A stretch of 64,000 nt of DNA from an uncultured Eubacterium sp. (lineage in GTDB: Bacteria; Bacillota; Clostridia; Lachnospirales; Lachnospiraceae): positions 1-64,000 of the forward strand of contig CANDMI010000006.1 in the NCBI GenBank assembly GCA_947385775.1, in the 5' to 3' direction. Of the stretch, positions 24,821-35,071 are shown piece after piece (position 1 is the stretch's first letter; the number at the start of each line of letters is the position of its first letter). The translations under genes were made by a program, and so were the position numbers. Under the pieces are notes generated by a model. The model ran no database searches. It worked only from the letters and a program-made list of their open reading frames with translations, and was not told the DNA's origin.

Positions 24821-26251
24821 TCATACTATATAATTCAACGGTATCCGGACATTGAAGATCGTGCCTTCCCCTTCCGTGCTGAACGCCTTGATCGCCCCGC
24901 GGTGCATTAATACGATGCTCCTTGTAAGCGCAAGTCCAAGCCCTGTCCCGCCGATCTCCTTGGAATGGGATTTGTCCACGCGGTAAAACCGCTCAAAGAT
25001 ACGGTCTAACGACTCTTCCGGTATCCCAATGCCGTTATCCTCTACTTTGATGTAGAAAAACTGGTGATCCGCGTTTAACGACACATGCACCCATCCATTT
25101 TCGGAATTGTATTTAATGCCGTTTTCCACAAGATTTGAAATCGCAAGCGTCAGCTTGACCTCGTCCACCTCCGCCGTTACCGGGCGAAAGCTTTCCAATA
25201 CCAGCTCTACATTCTGCTTTTCCGCGATCGGACGCAGCCGCTTTAAAATAAGTTCCAAAAGATCGTTGATGTTTAGCGTCGCGATATTTAACCCGTCCAC
25301 CGATTTATCCATTTTCACAAGGGAAAGCAGGTCGGTAATGATCTTATTTTCACGGTCGATCTCCGTTGTGATATCCTGCATAAATTCCTTATACAGCTCT
25401 AGCGGCGCGTCTGGCTGCGCGTTTAAAGCGTCCGCTAAAACCTTCATCGAAGTAAGGGGCGTTTTCAACTCGTGGGAGACGTTTGAGACAAATTCCTGTC
25501 TGGAATCGTCCAAAACCTTCATGCGGGCAAGCAGCTCGTTGGTGCGTTCGCAAATAAGCTCCGTTTCTGAATAGGAATGGATCATCAGCTCATCCTCTCC
25601 AAAGCCCGCCTGTATCTCATCGATGGACTTGGACAGCTGGATAAACGGCCTTGCAAGAAAGGACGAAAGCGCCACCGCAAGTATCACGCCAATCAGCCCC
25701 ATGATCAATGACACCGCAAGCCCTATCCGAAGCAGATAGGCGACATGCGTCTGCGCCACATCCGTCGAAACGCTAATCAGCAACGCTCCTATCACTTCAT
25801 CGGACATGACCTTATGAACAGGCACGGCCACTTCGACAAAGCCGTTTTTCGCGTCGTATTTGGTTACGTCCTTACCCTGGATGCATTGTACGACTTCTTC
25901 GGATATGATGAATTTCGCGCTGTCAATATCGTACGTGTCCCGGCAGATGCGAAGCGCGCGGTCGATGACTATGATCCTGCCGTCATAAATATTGGAAAGC
26001 TGCTCAAACTGCTTATTTATGACCTCGTTCGTATTATCCTCCAAATATCCGTAAGAGGCGATCTGGTCGGCAAGTATTTTGGACTGGGATAAAATGTCTA
26101 CGATCTTTACATCGATCGCCCGCTTTTCGTAGCCTTTGACGAGAAAAACCTGCATCACGGTCATCGGCGTCAGCCCAAATATCAAAAGCACGACAAGCAG
26201 GCGGAACTTCAAGCTTTTAAAATAATCCAGCACTTTCTTTTTTGTCTTCAT
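24821..26251 (-). CDS. Membrane sensor histidine kinase (WalK/PhoR-like)
   Basis: 476 residues. Two membrane segments (about 15-37 and 168-192) enclose an extracytoplasmic sensor of about 130 residues. HAMP linker (SSFLARPFIQLSKSIDEIQAG), dimerisation/phospho-acceptor box FVSNVSHELKTPLTS, and an ATPase with N box LVENGIKYN, G1 VEDNGIGIPEE and G2 GGTGLGLALTRS follow. It autophosphorylates and drives the response regulator encoded just upstream (26 bases). The GerMN lipoprotein directly downstream may modulate the sensor. No PAS domain is seen, unlike typical WalK. Confidence 0.92.
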   Translation of the reverse strand: MKTKKKVLDYFKSLKFRLLVVLLIFGLTPMTVMQVFLVKGYEKRAIDVKIVDILSQSKILADQIASYGYLEDNTNEVINKQFEQLSNIYDGRIIVIDRALRICRDTYDIDSAKFIISEEVVQCIQGKDVTKYDAKNGFVEVAVPVHKVMSDEVIGALLISVSTDVAQTHVAYLLRIGLAVSLIMGLIGVILAVALSSFLARPFIQLSKSIDEIQAGFGEDELMIHSYSETELICERTNELLARMKVLDDSRQEFVSNVSHELKTPLTSMKVLADALNAQPDAPLELYKEFMQDITTEIDRENKIITDLLSLVKMDKSVDGLNIATLNINDLLELILKRLRPIAEKQNVELVLESFRPVTAEVDEVKLTLAISNLVENGIKYNSENGWVHVSLNADHQFFYIKVEDNGIGIPEESLDRIFERFYRVDKSHSKEIGGTGLGLALTRSIVLMHRGAIKAFSTEGEGTIFNVRIPLNYIV

Positions 26252-26277
26252 AGCGTCTCCCCAGAGCGTGTTTGTGT

Positions 26278-26967
26278 CTAGCTATGGTAATAATAGCCCA
26301 CCCCCCATTTTGTATGGACATACTGCGGCTCGCTTGGATTCTTTTCGATTTTCTCCCTCATGCGCCTGACATGCACATCCACCGTACGCACATCCCCCGG
26401 ATAGTCCGCCCCCCATACAAGGTTTAAAAGCTTTTCCCTTCCATACACCTTATTTGGATTGCGCACCAAAAGCTCTAACAGCTCAAATTCCTTTCCGGTC
26501 AGGTTGACCTCCTTGTCCTTGATATACAGCCTGCGGCTCTCACAGTCCAGCCTTAAATCCCCGTCCTCGATCTGGTTGACATGCTCCTCTACAACCTTCT
26601 TTTTCCCGGTGCGGCGCATGATGGCTTTGATCCTCGCTTTGACTTCCAAAATATTAAACGGCTTTGTGATATAGTCGTCCGCCCCATACTCCAGGCCCAG
26701 TATCTTATCCATATCGTCGCCTTTTGCGGTCAGCATGACAATCGGCACGTCCGAAAATTCCCGGATGCGCTGGCAGACCTCCATCCCGTCCATCTTTGGA
26801 AGCATCAGATCCAGCAAGATCATATCATAAATATTGGAAGCGGCTTTTTGCCAGGCTTCCTCGCCGTCGTAAGCGCAGTCCACCTCCATGCCATCCTGCT
26901 CCAGACTGAACCGGATTCCCTTTACAATCAGCTTTTCATCGTCAACCACAAGAACCTTCTTTGCCAT
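26278..26967 (-). CDS. OmpR-family response regulator (WalR-like)
   Basis: 229 residues. Receiver domain: VLVVDDEKLIV, phospho-acceptor in MILLDLMLPKMDGM, Lys in YITKPFN. Winged helix: LTGKEFELLELLVRNPNK, VDVHVRRMREKIEKNP, WGVGYYYHS. The start at 26967 is preferred because TGGAGG precedes it at normal distance, placing the receiver at residue 1. It is the partner of the downstream kinase. The comEA stop lies 15 bases upstream, so competence genes and this system share one transcription unit. Confidence 0.92.
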   Translation of the reverse strand: MAKKVLVVDDEKLIVKGIRFSLEQDGMEVDCAYDGEEAWQKAASNIYDMILLDLMLPKMDGMEVCQRIREFSDVPIVMLTAKGDDMDKILGLEYGADDYITKPFNILEVKARIKAIMRRTGKKKVVEEHVNQIEDGDLRLDCESRRLYIKDKEVNLTGKEFELLELLVRNPNKVYGREKLLNLVWGADYPGDVRTVDVHVRRMREKIEKNPSEPQYVHTKWGVGYYYHS

Positions 26968-26981
26968 GCTAACCTCCATTG

Positions 26982-27665
26982 CTACTGTGTTACTGTTATC
27001 TTATCCTGTATATTCGCGTACACGCCTTTCCCGATGCCGTTTACGTTTAAAATCTCCTCTTTCGAGGAAAAGCCCCCGTTGCTTTCACGGTAAGCGATGA
27101 TATTGGCGGCCTTTGCTTCCCCGATGCCGTTTAAGGTCATAAGCTCTGCGGCGGAGGCGGCATTCAAATCAATAACCGATGCGCCAGCCGCGCCTTCTGC
27201 CGCGCTTGGCGCGTCGGAACGAAACTCGCCCTCTGCCTGCTTGCGGTTATTTTTTTCCTCCGCCAGCGTCAGTATTTCCAACATGTCGCCGTCCGAAAGC
27301 TCCCTTGCCTGGTTTATGCCCTTTACAGACGCGTCCTTTTTAAGGCCCCCGGCCCTTTGGATCGCCTCATAAACGCGGCTTCCGGCAGGCAGCTCATATA
27401 CGCCGGGCTTTTTTACCGCGCCGCAGACATAAATAAAATAGGACTGGGACGGTTCATGGCGCGCCGTGTCCGCTTGCCCATCTTCCTTCCCGCCTTTCTT
27501 TTCCTGTTCCTCTTCCTCGCCTTCTGCTTCTATGACCGTCGCCTGCTGGCTGGAAGGCTCTTTTTCTTTTGCCTCCAAATACATCTGGGCGTCCTTCCTA
27601 CAGCCGCTTATGCAAAAAGCCGCCCATATTAAAAACATGTATGCTGTAAATTGAAATTTATTCAT
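26982..27665 (-). CDS. comEA: ComEA-type DNA-binding lipoprotein (SLBB + helix-hairpin-helix)
   Basis: 227 residues. A signal peptide ends in a lipobox (CISGC). A charged linker is followed by an SLBB domain (IYVCGAVKKPGVYELPAGS) and a C-terminal pair of helix-hairpin-helix motifs (IDLNAASAAELMTLNGIG, ILNVNGIGKGVYANI). ComEA binds double-stranded DNA outside the membrane and passes it to ComEC, which is encoded four genes downstream. Most ComEA proteins use a membrane helix; here a lipid anchor is predicted instead. The ATG at 27665 is preferred since AAGGAGG abuts the ATG 6 bases further upstream too closely. Confidence 0.9.
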   Translation of the reverse strand: MNKFQFTAYMFLIWAAFCISGCRKDAQMYLEAKEKEPSSQQATVIEAEGEEEEQEKKGGKEDGQADTARHEPSQSYFIYVCGAVKKPGVYELPAGSRVYEAIQRAGGLKKDASVKGINQARELSDGDMLEILTLAEEKNNRKQAEGEFRSDAPSAAEGAAGASVIDLNAASAAELMTLNGIGEAKAANIIAYRESNGGFSSKEEILNVNGIGKGVYANIQDKITVTQ

Positions 27666-27768
27666 TTGCATCCTCCTTTTTTATGATTCAAAAAAGGAGT
27701 CCCTCAATGCCTATCTCAATTATTTTATCGGAAATTTGAAATTATTACAATAGAATTTTCATCAAATT

Positions 27769-28983
27769 TTACAGCGACTGAATCCGTTTTAGCGCGGCAA
27801 CGGTATTTTCATAGCTGCCAAACGCCGTCAGCCTGAAATACCCTTCCCCGCTTGGCCCAAAGCCGGAGCCTGGCGTGCCTACGACGTTCGCGTTTTCTAA
27901 TAAATAGTCAAAAAACTGCCAGGAATCCATCTGCTTTGGCGTTTTTAACCAGATATATGGCGCGTCCACTCCGCCGTAGACTTCATACCCCGCGCTCACA
28001 AGCCCGTCTTTGATGGTTTTTGCATTGTTCATGTAATATGCGACCTGCTCTTTTACCTGGGCTTTGCCCTCTTTTGAATATACGGCTTCCCCCGCGCGCT
28101 GGATGATATAAGGCGCCCCGTTGTATTTTGTGCCGTGCCGCCTTGCCCACATCGCGTTTAAGGACACATCGGCGCATTTTAACTCCTTTGGCACAACCGT
28201 AAAGCCAAGCCGCACGCCGGTAAAGCCCGCGTTTTTGGAAAAGCTTCGAATTTCGATCGCGCAGCTTTTTGCGCCCTCGCATTCATAGATCGAATGCGCC
28301 ACATCAACTTGTGAAATATACGCTTCATAAGCCGCGTCGTAAATGATGACCGCGCCAACGCGGTTTGCGTAATCCACCCACGACTGCAACTGCTCTTTTT
28401 TGATCGTCGTGCCAGTCGGGTTGTTTGGCAGGCAAAGGTAAATCAGATCCGGCGTTTTTTTCGGAAATTCCGGCACAAAGCCGTTTTCCCTTACGCATGG
28501 CATGTAAATGACGTTGCTCCAGGTCTGGGTGTCCGGGTCATACTCCCCGCACCTGCCCGCCATCACGTTGGAATCCACATAAACCGGATACACCGGGTCT
28601 GTGACCGCGATCTTACAATCTGCGTCAAAAATCTCCTGGATATTGCCGGAATCGGATTTCGCGCCGTCGGACACAAAGATCTCATCCTCGCTGATGCCGC
28701 AGTTTTTCGGCTCATAATCATTGGCTACAATGGCCCTGCGCAAAAAATCATAGCCAAGGTCTGGCGCATATCCGTGAAACGTAGCCGCATCCGCCATCTC
28801 GTCTATCGCCTTGTGCATCGCCTGCACCATAGCCGGAGCGATCGGCTGCGTCACATCCCCGATCCCAAGCCGGATGACAGACGCGTCTGGATTTGCCGCT
28901 GTAAACGCCGCCACTTTTTTTGCGATCGTGCTAAATAAATAGCTGCCTGGCAGCTTCTGGTAATTTTCGTTGATCTTAAACAT
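27769..28983 (-). CDS. dapL: LL-diaminopimelate aminotransferase
   Basis: 404 residues, the normal length for DapL. It converts tetrahydrodipicolinate directly to LL-diaminopimelate with glutamate as donor, a short route to lysine and peptidoglycan precursors. Class I aminotransferase fold: PGSYLFSTIAKKV and LGIGDVTQPI near the N terminus are DapL hallmarks; YLCLPNNPTGT, YDAAYEAYI and the PLP lysine in SFSKNAGFTGVRLGF are present. It follows dapF, whose product acts in the next step, and appears to be the last gene of the glnA–ANTAR–dapF–dapL operon. Confidence 0.96.
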   Translation of the reverse strand: MFKINENYQKLPGSYLFSTIAKKVAAFTAANPDASVIRLGIGDVTQPIAPAMVQAMHKAIDEMADAATFHGYAPDLGYDFLRRAIVANDYEPKNCGISEDEIFVSDGAKSDSGNIQEIFDADCKIAVTDPVYPVYVDSNVMAGRCGEYDPDTQTWSNVIYMPCVRENGFVPEFPKKTPDLIYLCLPNNPTGTTIKKEQLQSWVDYANRVGAVIIYDAAYEAYISQVDVAHSIYECEGAKSCAIEIRSFSKNAGFTGVRLGFTVVPKELKCADVSLNAMWARRHGTKYNGAPYIIQRAGEAVYSKEGKAQVKEQVAYYMNNAKTIKDGLVSAGYEVYGGVDAPYIWLKTPKQMDSWQFFDYLLENANVVGTPGSGFGPSGEGYFRLTAFGSYENTVAALKRIQSL

Positions 28984-29017
28984 TGGTTTTTCTCCTTTTT
29001 TCTATAAATAAAATTTG

Positions 29018-29866
29018 TTATGGAAGCTGTATCTCCCCTTCAAACACCTCTGTGGCAGGCCCCGTCATATAGATATCGCCCGACTCTTTTTCCCATTCGA
29101 TCAAAAGCTCCCCGCCAAGCAGGCGCACCGTAACCGTATCGTCCACCAGACCGTTTCTTATCGCCGCGGCCGCGGTGGCGCAGGCTCCCGTCCCACAGGC
29201 AAGCGTTTCCCCGGAGCCGCGCTCCCAGACACGCATTTTTAGCGTATGACGGTCAAGGACTTCTACAAATTCCGTATTGATCCGATCTGGAAAGCAAGAC
29301 TGGGTTTCAAACGCCGGGCCTGTTTTTTCCATATTAAGAGCGTTTAGGTCGTCTAAAAAAACGACGCAATGCGGGTTTCCCATGGAAACGCAGGTCATCT
29401 CATATTCGCTTCCCGCCACCTGTATCCGCTGTCGAATGACTTCATCGGAATTGGAATCGGAAATGACCGGGATTTTTTTTGCCGCAAACTCCGGCTTTCC
29501 CATATTAACGCGCACAAGCGACACTTTGTCATTTTCCACCGTAAGCGTAAGCTCCTTTACGCCGCTTCGCGTATCGATCAAAACCTTCGTTTTTTTCGTC
29601 AGGCCATGGTCGTATACGTATTTTGCGACGCAGCGGATGCCGTTGCCGCACATATTTCCCCTTGAGCCGTCGGCGTTATACATTTCCATTTCAAAATCCG
29701 CTTCTTTTGAGGAAGCCCCCTTAATCAAAATAAGCCCGTCCGAGCCAATCCCAAAATGCCTGTCGGAAACAAGCCTTGCCGTCTCTTCTGGAGAGTCAAC
29801 CGTCTCTTCCAGGCAGTTTACATAAACATAATCGTTGCCGATGCCATGCATCTTTGTAAACTTCAT
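29018..29866 (-). CDS. dapF: Diaminopimelate epimerase
   Basis: 282 residues. It interconverts LL- and meso-diaminopimelate with two active-site cysteines, both visible: MCGNGIRC (about Cys 73) and ACGTGACA (about Cys 224). The N-terminal MKFTKMHGIGNDYVYV is the family signature. It acts on the product of the neighbouring dapL. It lies 18 bases after the ANTAR regulator gene, so it is co-transcribed with nitrogen-assimilation genes. Confidence 0.96.
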   Translation of the reverse strand: MKFTKMHGIGNDYVYVNCLEETVDSPEETARLVSDRHFGIGSDGLILIKGASSKEADFEMEMYNADGSRGNMCGNGIRCVAKYVYDHGLTKKTKVLIDTRSGVKELTLTVENDKVSLVRVNMGKPEFAAKKIPVISDSNSDEVIRQRIQVAGSEYEMTCVSMGNPHCVVFLDDLNALNMEKTGPAFETQSCFPDRINTEFVEVLDRHTLKMRVWERGSGETLACGTGACATAAAAIRNGLVDDTVTVRLLGGELLIEWEKESGDIYMTGPATEVFEGEIQLP

Positions 29867-29884
29867 ATGCCGCCCCTTTCTTTA

Positions 29885-30433
29885 TTAGTCCGCGCCAAGC
29901 AGGCTAAGGATCATCTGCGCCGTTTCCTGTAGCCCCGTGCCGTTTTCCATGCTCCGTTTTTGCAAATACCGATGGGCCTCATCTTCCGTAAAATGGTTCC
30001 GCTCCATCAAAAGCGCCTTCGCTTCCCCGATCATGCGCCTTTCCTGCTCCGTGCGCTCCTTTGGAGCGCTCCTTCGTTTTTTCTTCTTTCTGGCATAGAC
30101 GCACGCCATCATCTCTACCGTCTCCAAAAGCTCATGCACCTTGAGCGGAACGGAAAGCCCCACAACGCCTTCCACCTCCCGCTCGCCCACCTGGCTTTTC
30201 GAGCCGATCAAAAGCATCTCAAAACGCGGGGAGAGGTATTCATGCAGTTCGCTGTACATCATATCTGGAAGGCGATAGGCGCAGATCAAAAGCCCGCTGT
30301 CTAGGCCGTTTGCCGCCGCAAGCGCCTGGGCGCCGCTGCCGCAGACGCAGTCCACAAGGTAGCCCCCTTTTATCAGGATGGAGCGGACTGCCTTCGCCTG
30401 CTCGGTTTTTGGAAACACTACTATGATATTCAT
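29885..30433 (-). CDS. ANTAR-domain RNA-binding antiterminator with degenerate receiver
   Basis: 182 residues. The N-terminal part has the receiver fold, but where the phospho-acceptor Asp should be it reads LLICAYRLPDM, so phosphorylation at the usual site is unlikely. The C-terminal ANTAR helices are clear: MIGEAKALLMERNHFTEDEAHRYLQKRSM. ANTAR proteins bind paired hexaloop hairpins in nascent RNA and prevent termination. It lies 12 bases after glnA, the common Clostridial glnA–ANTAR pair, so it probably controls nitrogen genes. I did not find a convincing tandem-hairpin target in the short glnA leader itself. Confidence 0.88.
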   Translation of the reverse strand: MNIIVVFPKTEQAKAVRSILIKGGYLVDCVCGSGAQALAAANGLDSGLLICAYRLPDMMYSELHEYLSPRFEMLLIGSKSQVGEREVEGVVGLSVPLKVHELLETVEMMACVYARKKKKRRSAPKERTEQERRMIGEAKALLMERNHFTEDEAHRYLQKRSMENGTGLQETAQMILSLLGAD

Positions 30434-30445
30434 ATTGACTTCCGC

Positions 30446-31777
30446 CTAAATCCTGTACAAATATTCGAAAACCTCCCAATCCGTTACCGCGCTTCGATAC
30501 CTGTCCCATTCTTCCTTTTTCGCCTTGATATATTTGCGGCTGACATGCGGCCCTAATGCCGCAAGCAAAAGCGGATCTTTTTCCAGCTCATAAACCGCAT
30601 GGATCAGATCCTCCGGCAAAAGCTCGATCCCGACCTGGTCTAACTGGCGCCTGGTCATATCGTATAAATTGCCGTTTACCTCCTTTGGCGGCGTTTGCTT
30701 ATTTTGTATCCCATCTAACCCCGCCGCAAGGCACATCGCCAAAAGCAGGTACGGGTTTGCCGCGGAATCCGGGCTTCGAAGCTCAATGCGCGCGCTGCCG
30801 CCCCTTGTCGATGGGATACGGATAAGCGGCGTGCGGTTATTTAAAGACCATGTAATGAAATTTGGCGCTTCAAATCCCGGAACCAGCCTTTTATAGGAAT
30901 TGACTAACGGGTTTGCCACCGCCGTCATCCCTTTCATATGGGACAAAAGCCCCCCGATAAAATAATAAGCTTCCTCGCTTAGCCCCCGGGGGTCTTTTGG
31001 GTCTGCGAACCTGTTTTTTCCATCCTTTGACAGCGACAGGTTCAAATGCATGCCCGAGCCATTCACGCCAGGCTTTGGCTTTGGCATAAAGCTGGCGAAC
31101 ATGCCGTGTCGCTTTGCGATCGTCTTTACCGCAAGCTTAAACGTCATGATGTTATCCGCCGCCGCAAGCGCCTGGTCGTATTTAAAATCAATCTCATGCT
31201 GCCCCGGCGCGCTTTCATGGTGGGAGGCTTCCACCTCGTATCCCATTTCTTCTAAGGAAAGCACCATGTCGCGCCTTGCGTTTTCCCCAAGGTCCGCGGG
31301 GCCAAGGTCAAAATAGCCTGCCTGCTCGTTGATCTGCGTCGTAGGACGCCCCTCGTCGTCATAGTGGAACAGGAAAAATTCACACTCCGGGCCTACTTCA
31401 AACTCATAGCCCATGCGCCGCGCCTGGTCTATGGCCCTTCGCAGCACATAGCGCGGGTCGCCCTCAAAGGGGTTTCCGTCCACATCGTAAATATCGCAGA
31501 TAATGCGCGCCACCTTCCCCTGCTGCGGCCGCCATGGAAAAACCGCAAACGTATCCAGATCCGGGTGCAGGTACATATCCGATTTTTCCACCCGGGCAAA
31601 CCCCGCGATGGCGGAGCCGTCAAACATACAGGAATTGTCAAGCGCCTTTTTAAGCTGCGTCTTTGTGACGGCAATGTTTTTTAAAGTCCCAAACACGTCT
31701 GTAAACTGTAGACGGATAAATTCAATGTCCTCTTCCTCCGCCATTTCTAAAATGTCCTGTTTCGTGTAGTGGTTCAT
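30446..31777 (-). CDS. glnA: Type I glutamine synthetase
   Basis: 443 residues, the length of the GSI-alpha form of Gram-positive bacteria. It makes glutamine from glutamate, ammonia and ATP as a dodecamer. Signatures: FDGSAIAGF near residue 53, GPECEFFLF near 131, KPKPGVNGSGMHLNLS near 233 and NNRTPLIRIP near 310. The C-terminal adenylylation site of GSI-beta is not expected in this type. It heads an operon with the ANTAR regulator and two diaminopimelate genes. SD GGGAGG lies before the start. Confidence 0.96.
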   Translation of the reverse strand: MNHYTKQDILEMAEEEDIEFIRLQFTDVFGTLKNIAVTKTQLKKALDNSCMFDGSAIAGFARVEKSDMYLHPDLDTFAVFPWRPQQGKVARIICDIYDVDGNPFEGDPRYVLRRAIDQARRMGYEFEVGPECEFFLFHYDDEGRPTTQINEQAGYFDLGPADLGENARRDMVLSLEEMGYEVEASHHESAPGQHEIDFKYDQALAAADNIMTFKLAVKTIAKRHGMFASFMPKPKPGVNGSGMHLNLSLSKDGKNRFADPKDPRGLSEEAYYFIGGLLSHMKGMTAVANPLVNSYKRLVPGFEAPNFITWSLNNRTPLIRIPSTRGGSARIELRSPDSAANPYLLLAMCLAAGLDGIQNKQTPPKEVNGNLYDMTRRQLDQVGIELLPEDLIHAVYELEKDPLLLAALGPHVSRKYIKAKKEEWDRYRSAVTDWEVFEYLYRI

Positions 31778-31798
31778 GGCTGCCCTCCCTTGCTGCTT

Positions 31799-31827
31799 TT
31801 TATGCTTCTTACTAAAGTTTTAGTCAA
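31799..31827 (-). promoter_or_regulatory. Probable promoter of glnA with a small palindrome
   Basis: On the minus strand TTGACT (31827-31822), 17 bases, then CATAAA (31804-31799), 22 bases before the glnA ATG. The spacer contains ACTAAA-AC-TTTAGT, a palindrome that could be a regulator site. Confidence 0.5.
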
Positions 31828-31908
31828 AATCTTACTTTATTTTTCTTACCTTGCTTACCCTACTTATTTTTATCTTTTCTTTCCTGACTATCCTGCGCTG
31901 ACTTATCT

Positions 31909-32688
31909 TTACTTATCTTTACAATAAGAGATCACATCCTGATATGCCAAAGCGCCGCCAAACAGATCCAGCGCGCTTCCGATCGTAGCGTCCAGCCTGC
32001 CCTTGCCATATGCGTACAATAAATCCAGATCCGCAAAGCTGCCGATCCCGCCGGCGTAAGTAACGTGCAGCTTTCCCCATTCCCCAAGCATGGAAACGAG
32101 CGGGATCTCAATGCCAGCCGCTTTTCCCTCCACGTCCGCGGCGTGGATTAAAAATTCATCCGCGAAATCAGAAAGCCGCTCCAAAAGCTTAGGCGTGACC
32201 GCCTCGCTTGTAAATTTCTGCCAGCGGTCTGTAACGATATAATATTTGCCGTCCCGCTTTCGACAGCTCAAATCCAAAACGAGCCGACCTTTGCCAACCG
32301 CCCCGCAAAGCTGCTTTAAATGATCGAAATTTACCGTCCCGCCGCAAAACACATACGAGGTCACGATGATGTGGCTTGCGCCCGCGTCTAAAAATTCCCG
32401 CGCGTTTTGCGGGTCCATCCCGCCTCCTGCCTGCAATCCGCCAGGGTATGCCTTTAACGCGCCAATCGCCTGTCTTTTTGTTTCTTCATAGTACTGGGAA
32501 TCCTTTGGGTTTAACAATATGACATGCCCGCCCTTTATTCCGTCTTTTTGGTAAAGCTTGGCAAAATAAACCGCATCCTTATCCGCGACGAAATTTTCCT
32601 TCGCGTAATCCCCCTCGTCCTTTAAGCTTGCCCCTACGATCTGCTTTACTTTTCCATTGTGAATGTCAATGCATGGGCGAAAGTCCAT
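31909..32688 (-). CDS. hisA: Phosphoribosylformimino-AICAR ribotide isomerase, eukaryotic (fungal HIS6) type
   Basis: 260 residues. It catalyses the Amadori rearrangement in histidine synthesis (ProFAR to PRFAR) in a TIM barrel. The sequence resembles the yeast enzyme rather than ordinary bacterial HisA: CIDIHNGKVKQIVG at the N terminus, HVILLNPKD, LQAGGGM, VTSYVF, LVLDLSCRK and FLIHAADVEG. The open frame runs further upstream, but ATG at 32688 has GGAGGTGG before it and starts the conserved region. It stands alone, away from any other his gene in the window. Confidence 0.92.
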   Translation of the reverse strand: MDFRPCIDIHNGKVKQIVGASLKDEGDYAKENFVADKDAVYFAKLYQKDGIKGGHVILLNPKDSQYYEETKRQAIGALKAYPGGLQAGGGMDPQNAREFLDAGASHIIVTSYVFCGGTVNFDHLKQLCGAVGKGRLVLDLSCRKRDGKYYIVTDRWQKFTSEAVTPKLLERLSDFADEFLIHAADVEGKAAGIEIPLVSMLGEWGKLHVTYAGGIGSFADLDLLYAYGKGRLDATIGSALDLFGGALAYQDVISYCKDK

Positions 32689-32770
32689 TTGCACCACCTC
32701 CAAAAAGAGGATACCATATTTAGGCAAAAAAAGAAACCAGAAAAATTTTTGCCGCGTTTTTCCCAATGAA

Positions 32771-32840
32771 GTAACCGTTGCCCGCGCCATTCGCAAAGGC
32801 GCCTACGGCGCTTTCCCGCTGCTTTGCAGCTAACTTTGCT
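32771..32840 (-). repeat. Dispersed intergenic repeat, copy D (with partial inverted copy at 32914-32930)
   Basis: Read on the minus strand this matches copy A at 13152-13223 for about 60 bases with few changes, including the internal hairpin AAAGCGCCGTAGGCGCCTTT and GAATGGCGCGGGC. A plus-strand partial end, GATGGCTGAACTGTTAC, follows at 32914-32930. The 32689-33085 gap otherwise holds the guaB promoter. Confidence 0.8.
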
Positions 32841-32938
32841 CATAATCAGGCGCTCCGCTCATCGACTGTAAGACGCGCTCATTCATGCAAGCATGATTCG
32901 CCCATCTTACAGTCGATGGCTGAACTGTTACCAAATAA

Positions 32939-34540
<1,602 letters not shown>

Positions 34541-34567
34541 AATTTCAATTGGGCAACCGTGCGCATA

Positions 34568-34602
34568 AAAACAGCCCTCCTATATATCCGGAGGGCTGTT
34601 TT
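34568..34602. terminator. Bidirectional Rho-independent terminator
   Basis: AAAACAGCCCTCC (34568-34580) and GGAGGGCTGTTTT (34590-34602) form a 13-bp stem with T runs on both strands. It ends guaB (plus) and the lipoprotein gene (minus). Confidence 0.9.
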
Positions 34603-34611
34603 TTAAAAGCC

Positions 34612-34983
34612 TTATCTGCGGTTGCCATTGCCGTCAATCGCGTCCGCCGCATCCTCTCCTAAATCCTTCACTCCATTTACCGCGTCCTCGCCTAAATCCT
34701 CGGCTCCGTCTATCACATCGTCCACAACGTTGCCGCCGTTTGTGCCGTTGCCGTTTCCATCTGTGCCATTTTTATCCGCGTTATTTTTGTCTGTGCCATT
34801 CGTGACAGAGTTTACGCTTCCATTCTCTTTGTCGTCCGCCACGCTGTTTGCGCCATCCGAACCATTTCCCGTCTGATTATTTTGCGTAGAGCTGCTTTCC
34901 TCTTTCTTCGTCGTGTTCGTTCCGCACCCTGCGGCTGTCGTCAATACCAACGCGGCAAAAAGCCCTAAAAGTAATTTTTTCAT
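34612..34983 (-). CDS. Small Asn/Gly/Asp-rich lipoprotein
   Basis: 123 residues. Signal peptide with lipobox TAAGC, so Cys 20 should be lipidated. The mature part is low complexity (NGSDGANSVADDKENGS, TDKNNADKNGTDGNGNG) and ends in two similar amphipathic units, DGAEDLGEDAVNGVKDLGED and a following partial copy. Function unknown; similar lipoproteins near spore genes occur in Clostridia. ATG at 34983 has AAGGAGAC upstream. It sits 88 bases downstream of spoVAE. Confidence 0.8.
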   Translation of the reverse strand: MKKLLLGLFAALVLTTAAGCGTNTTKKEESSSTQNNQTGNGSDGANSVADDKENGSVNSVTNGTDKNNADKNGTDGNGNGTNGGNVVDDVIDGAEDLGEDAVNGVKDLGEDAADAIDGNGNRR

Positions 34984-35071
34984 ATCTGTTGTCTCCTTTT
35001 TTCTAGAAATAAGTTTTTCTATAATAAATAATTGCAATCCATATTGTATGCAGCCTGCGCCATCCTATTCA

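Noticed and set aside
26266-26275. AGAGCGTGTT similar to the loop of the 18797 palindrome
   Set aside because: Only 10 bases match, with no inverted partner or transposase; not called an insertion sequence end.
29960-30304. Plus-strand frame opposite the ANTAR gene
   Set aside because: Shadow of a well-supported minus-strand gene.
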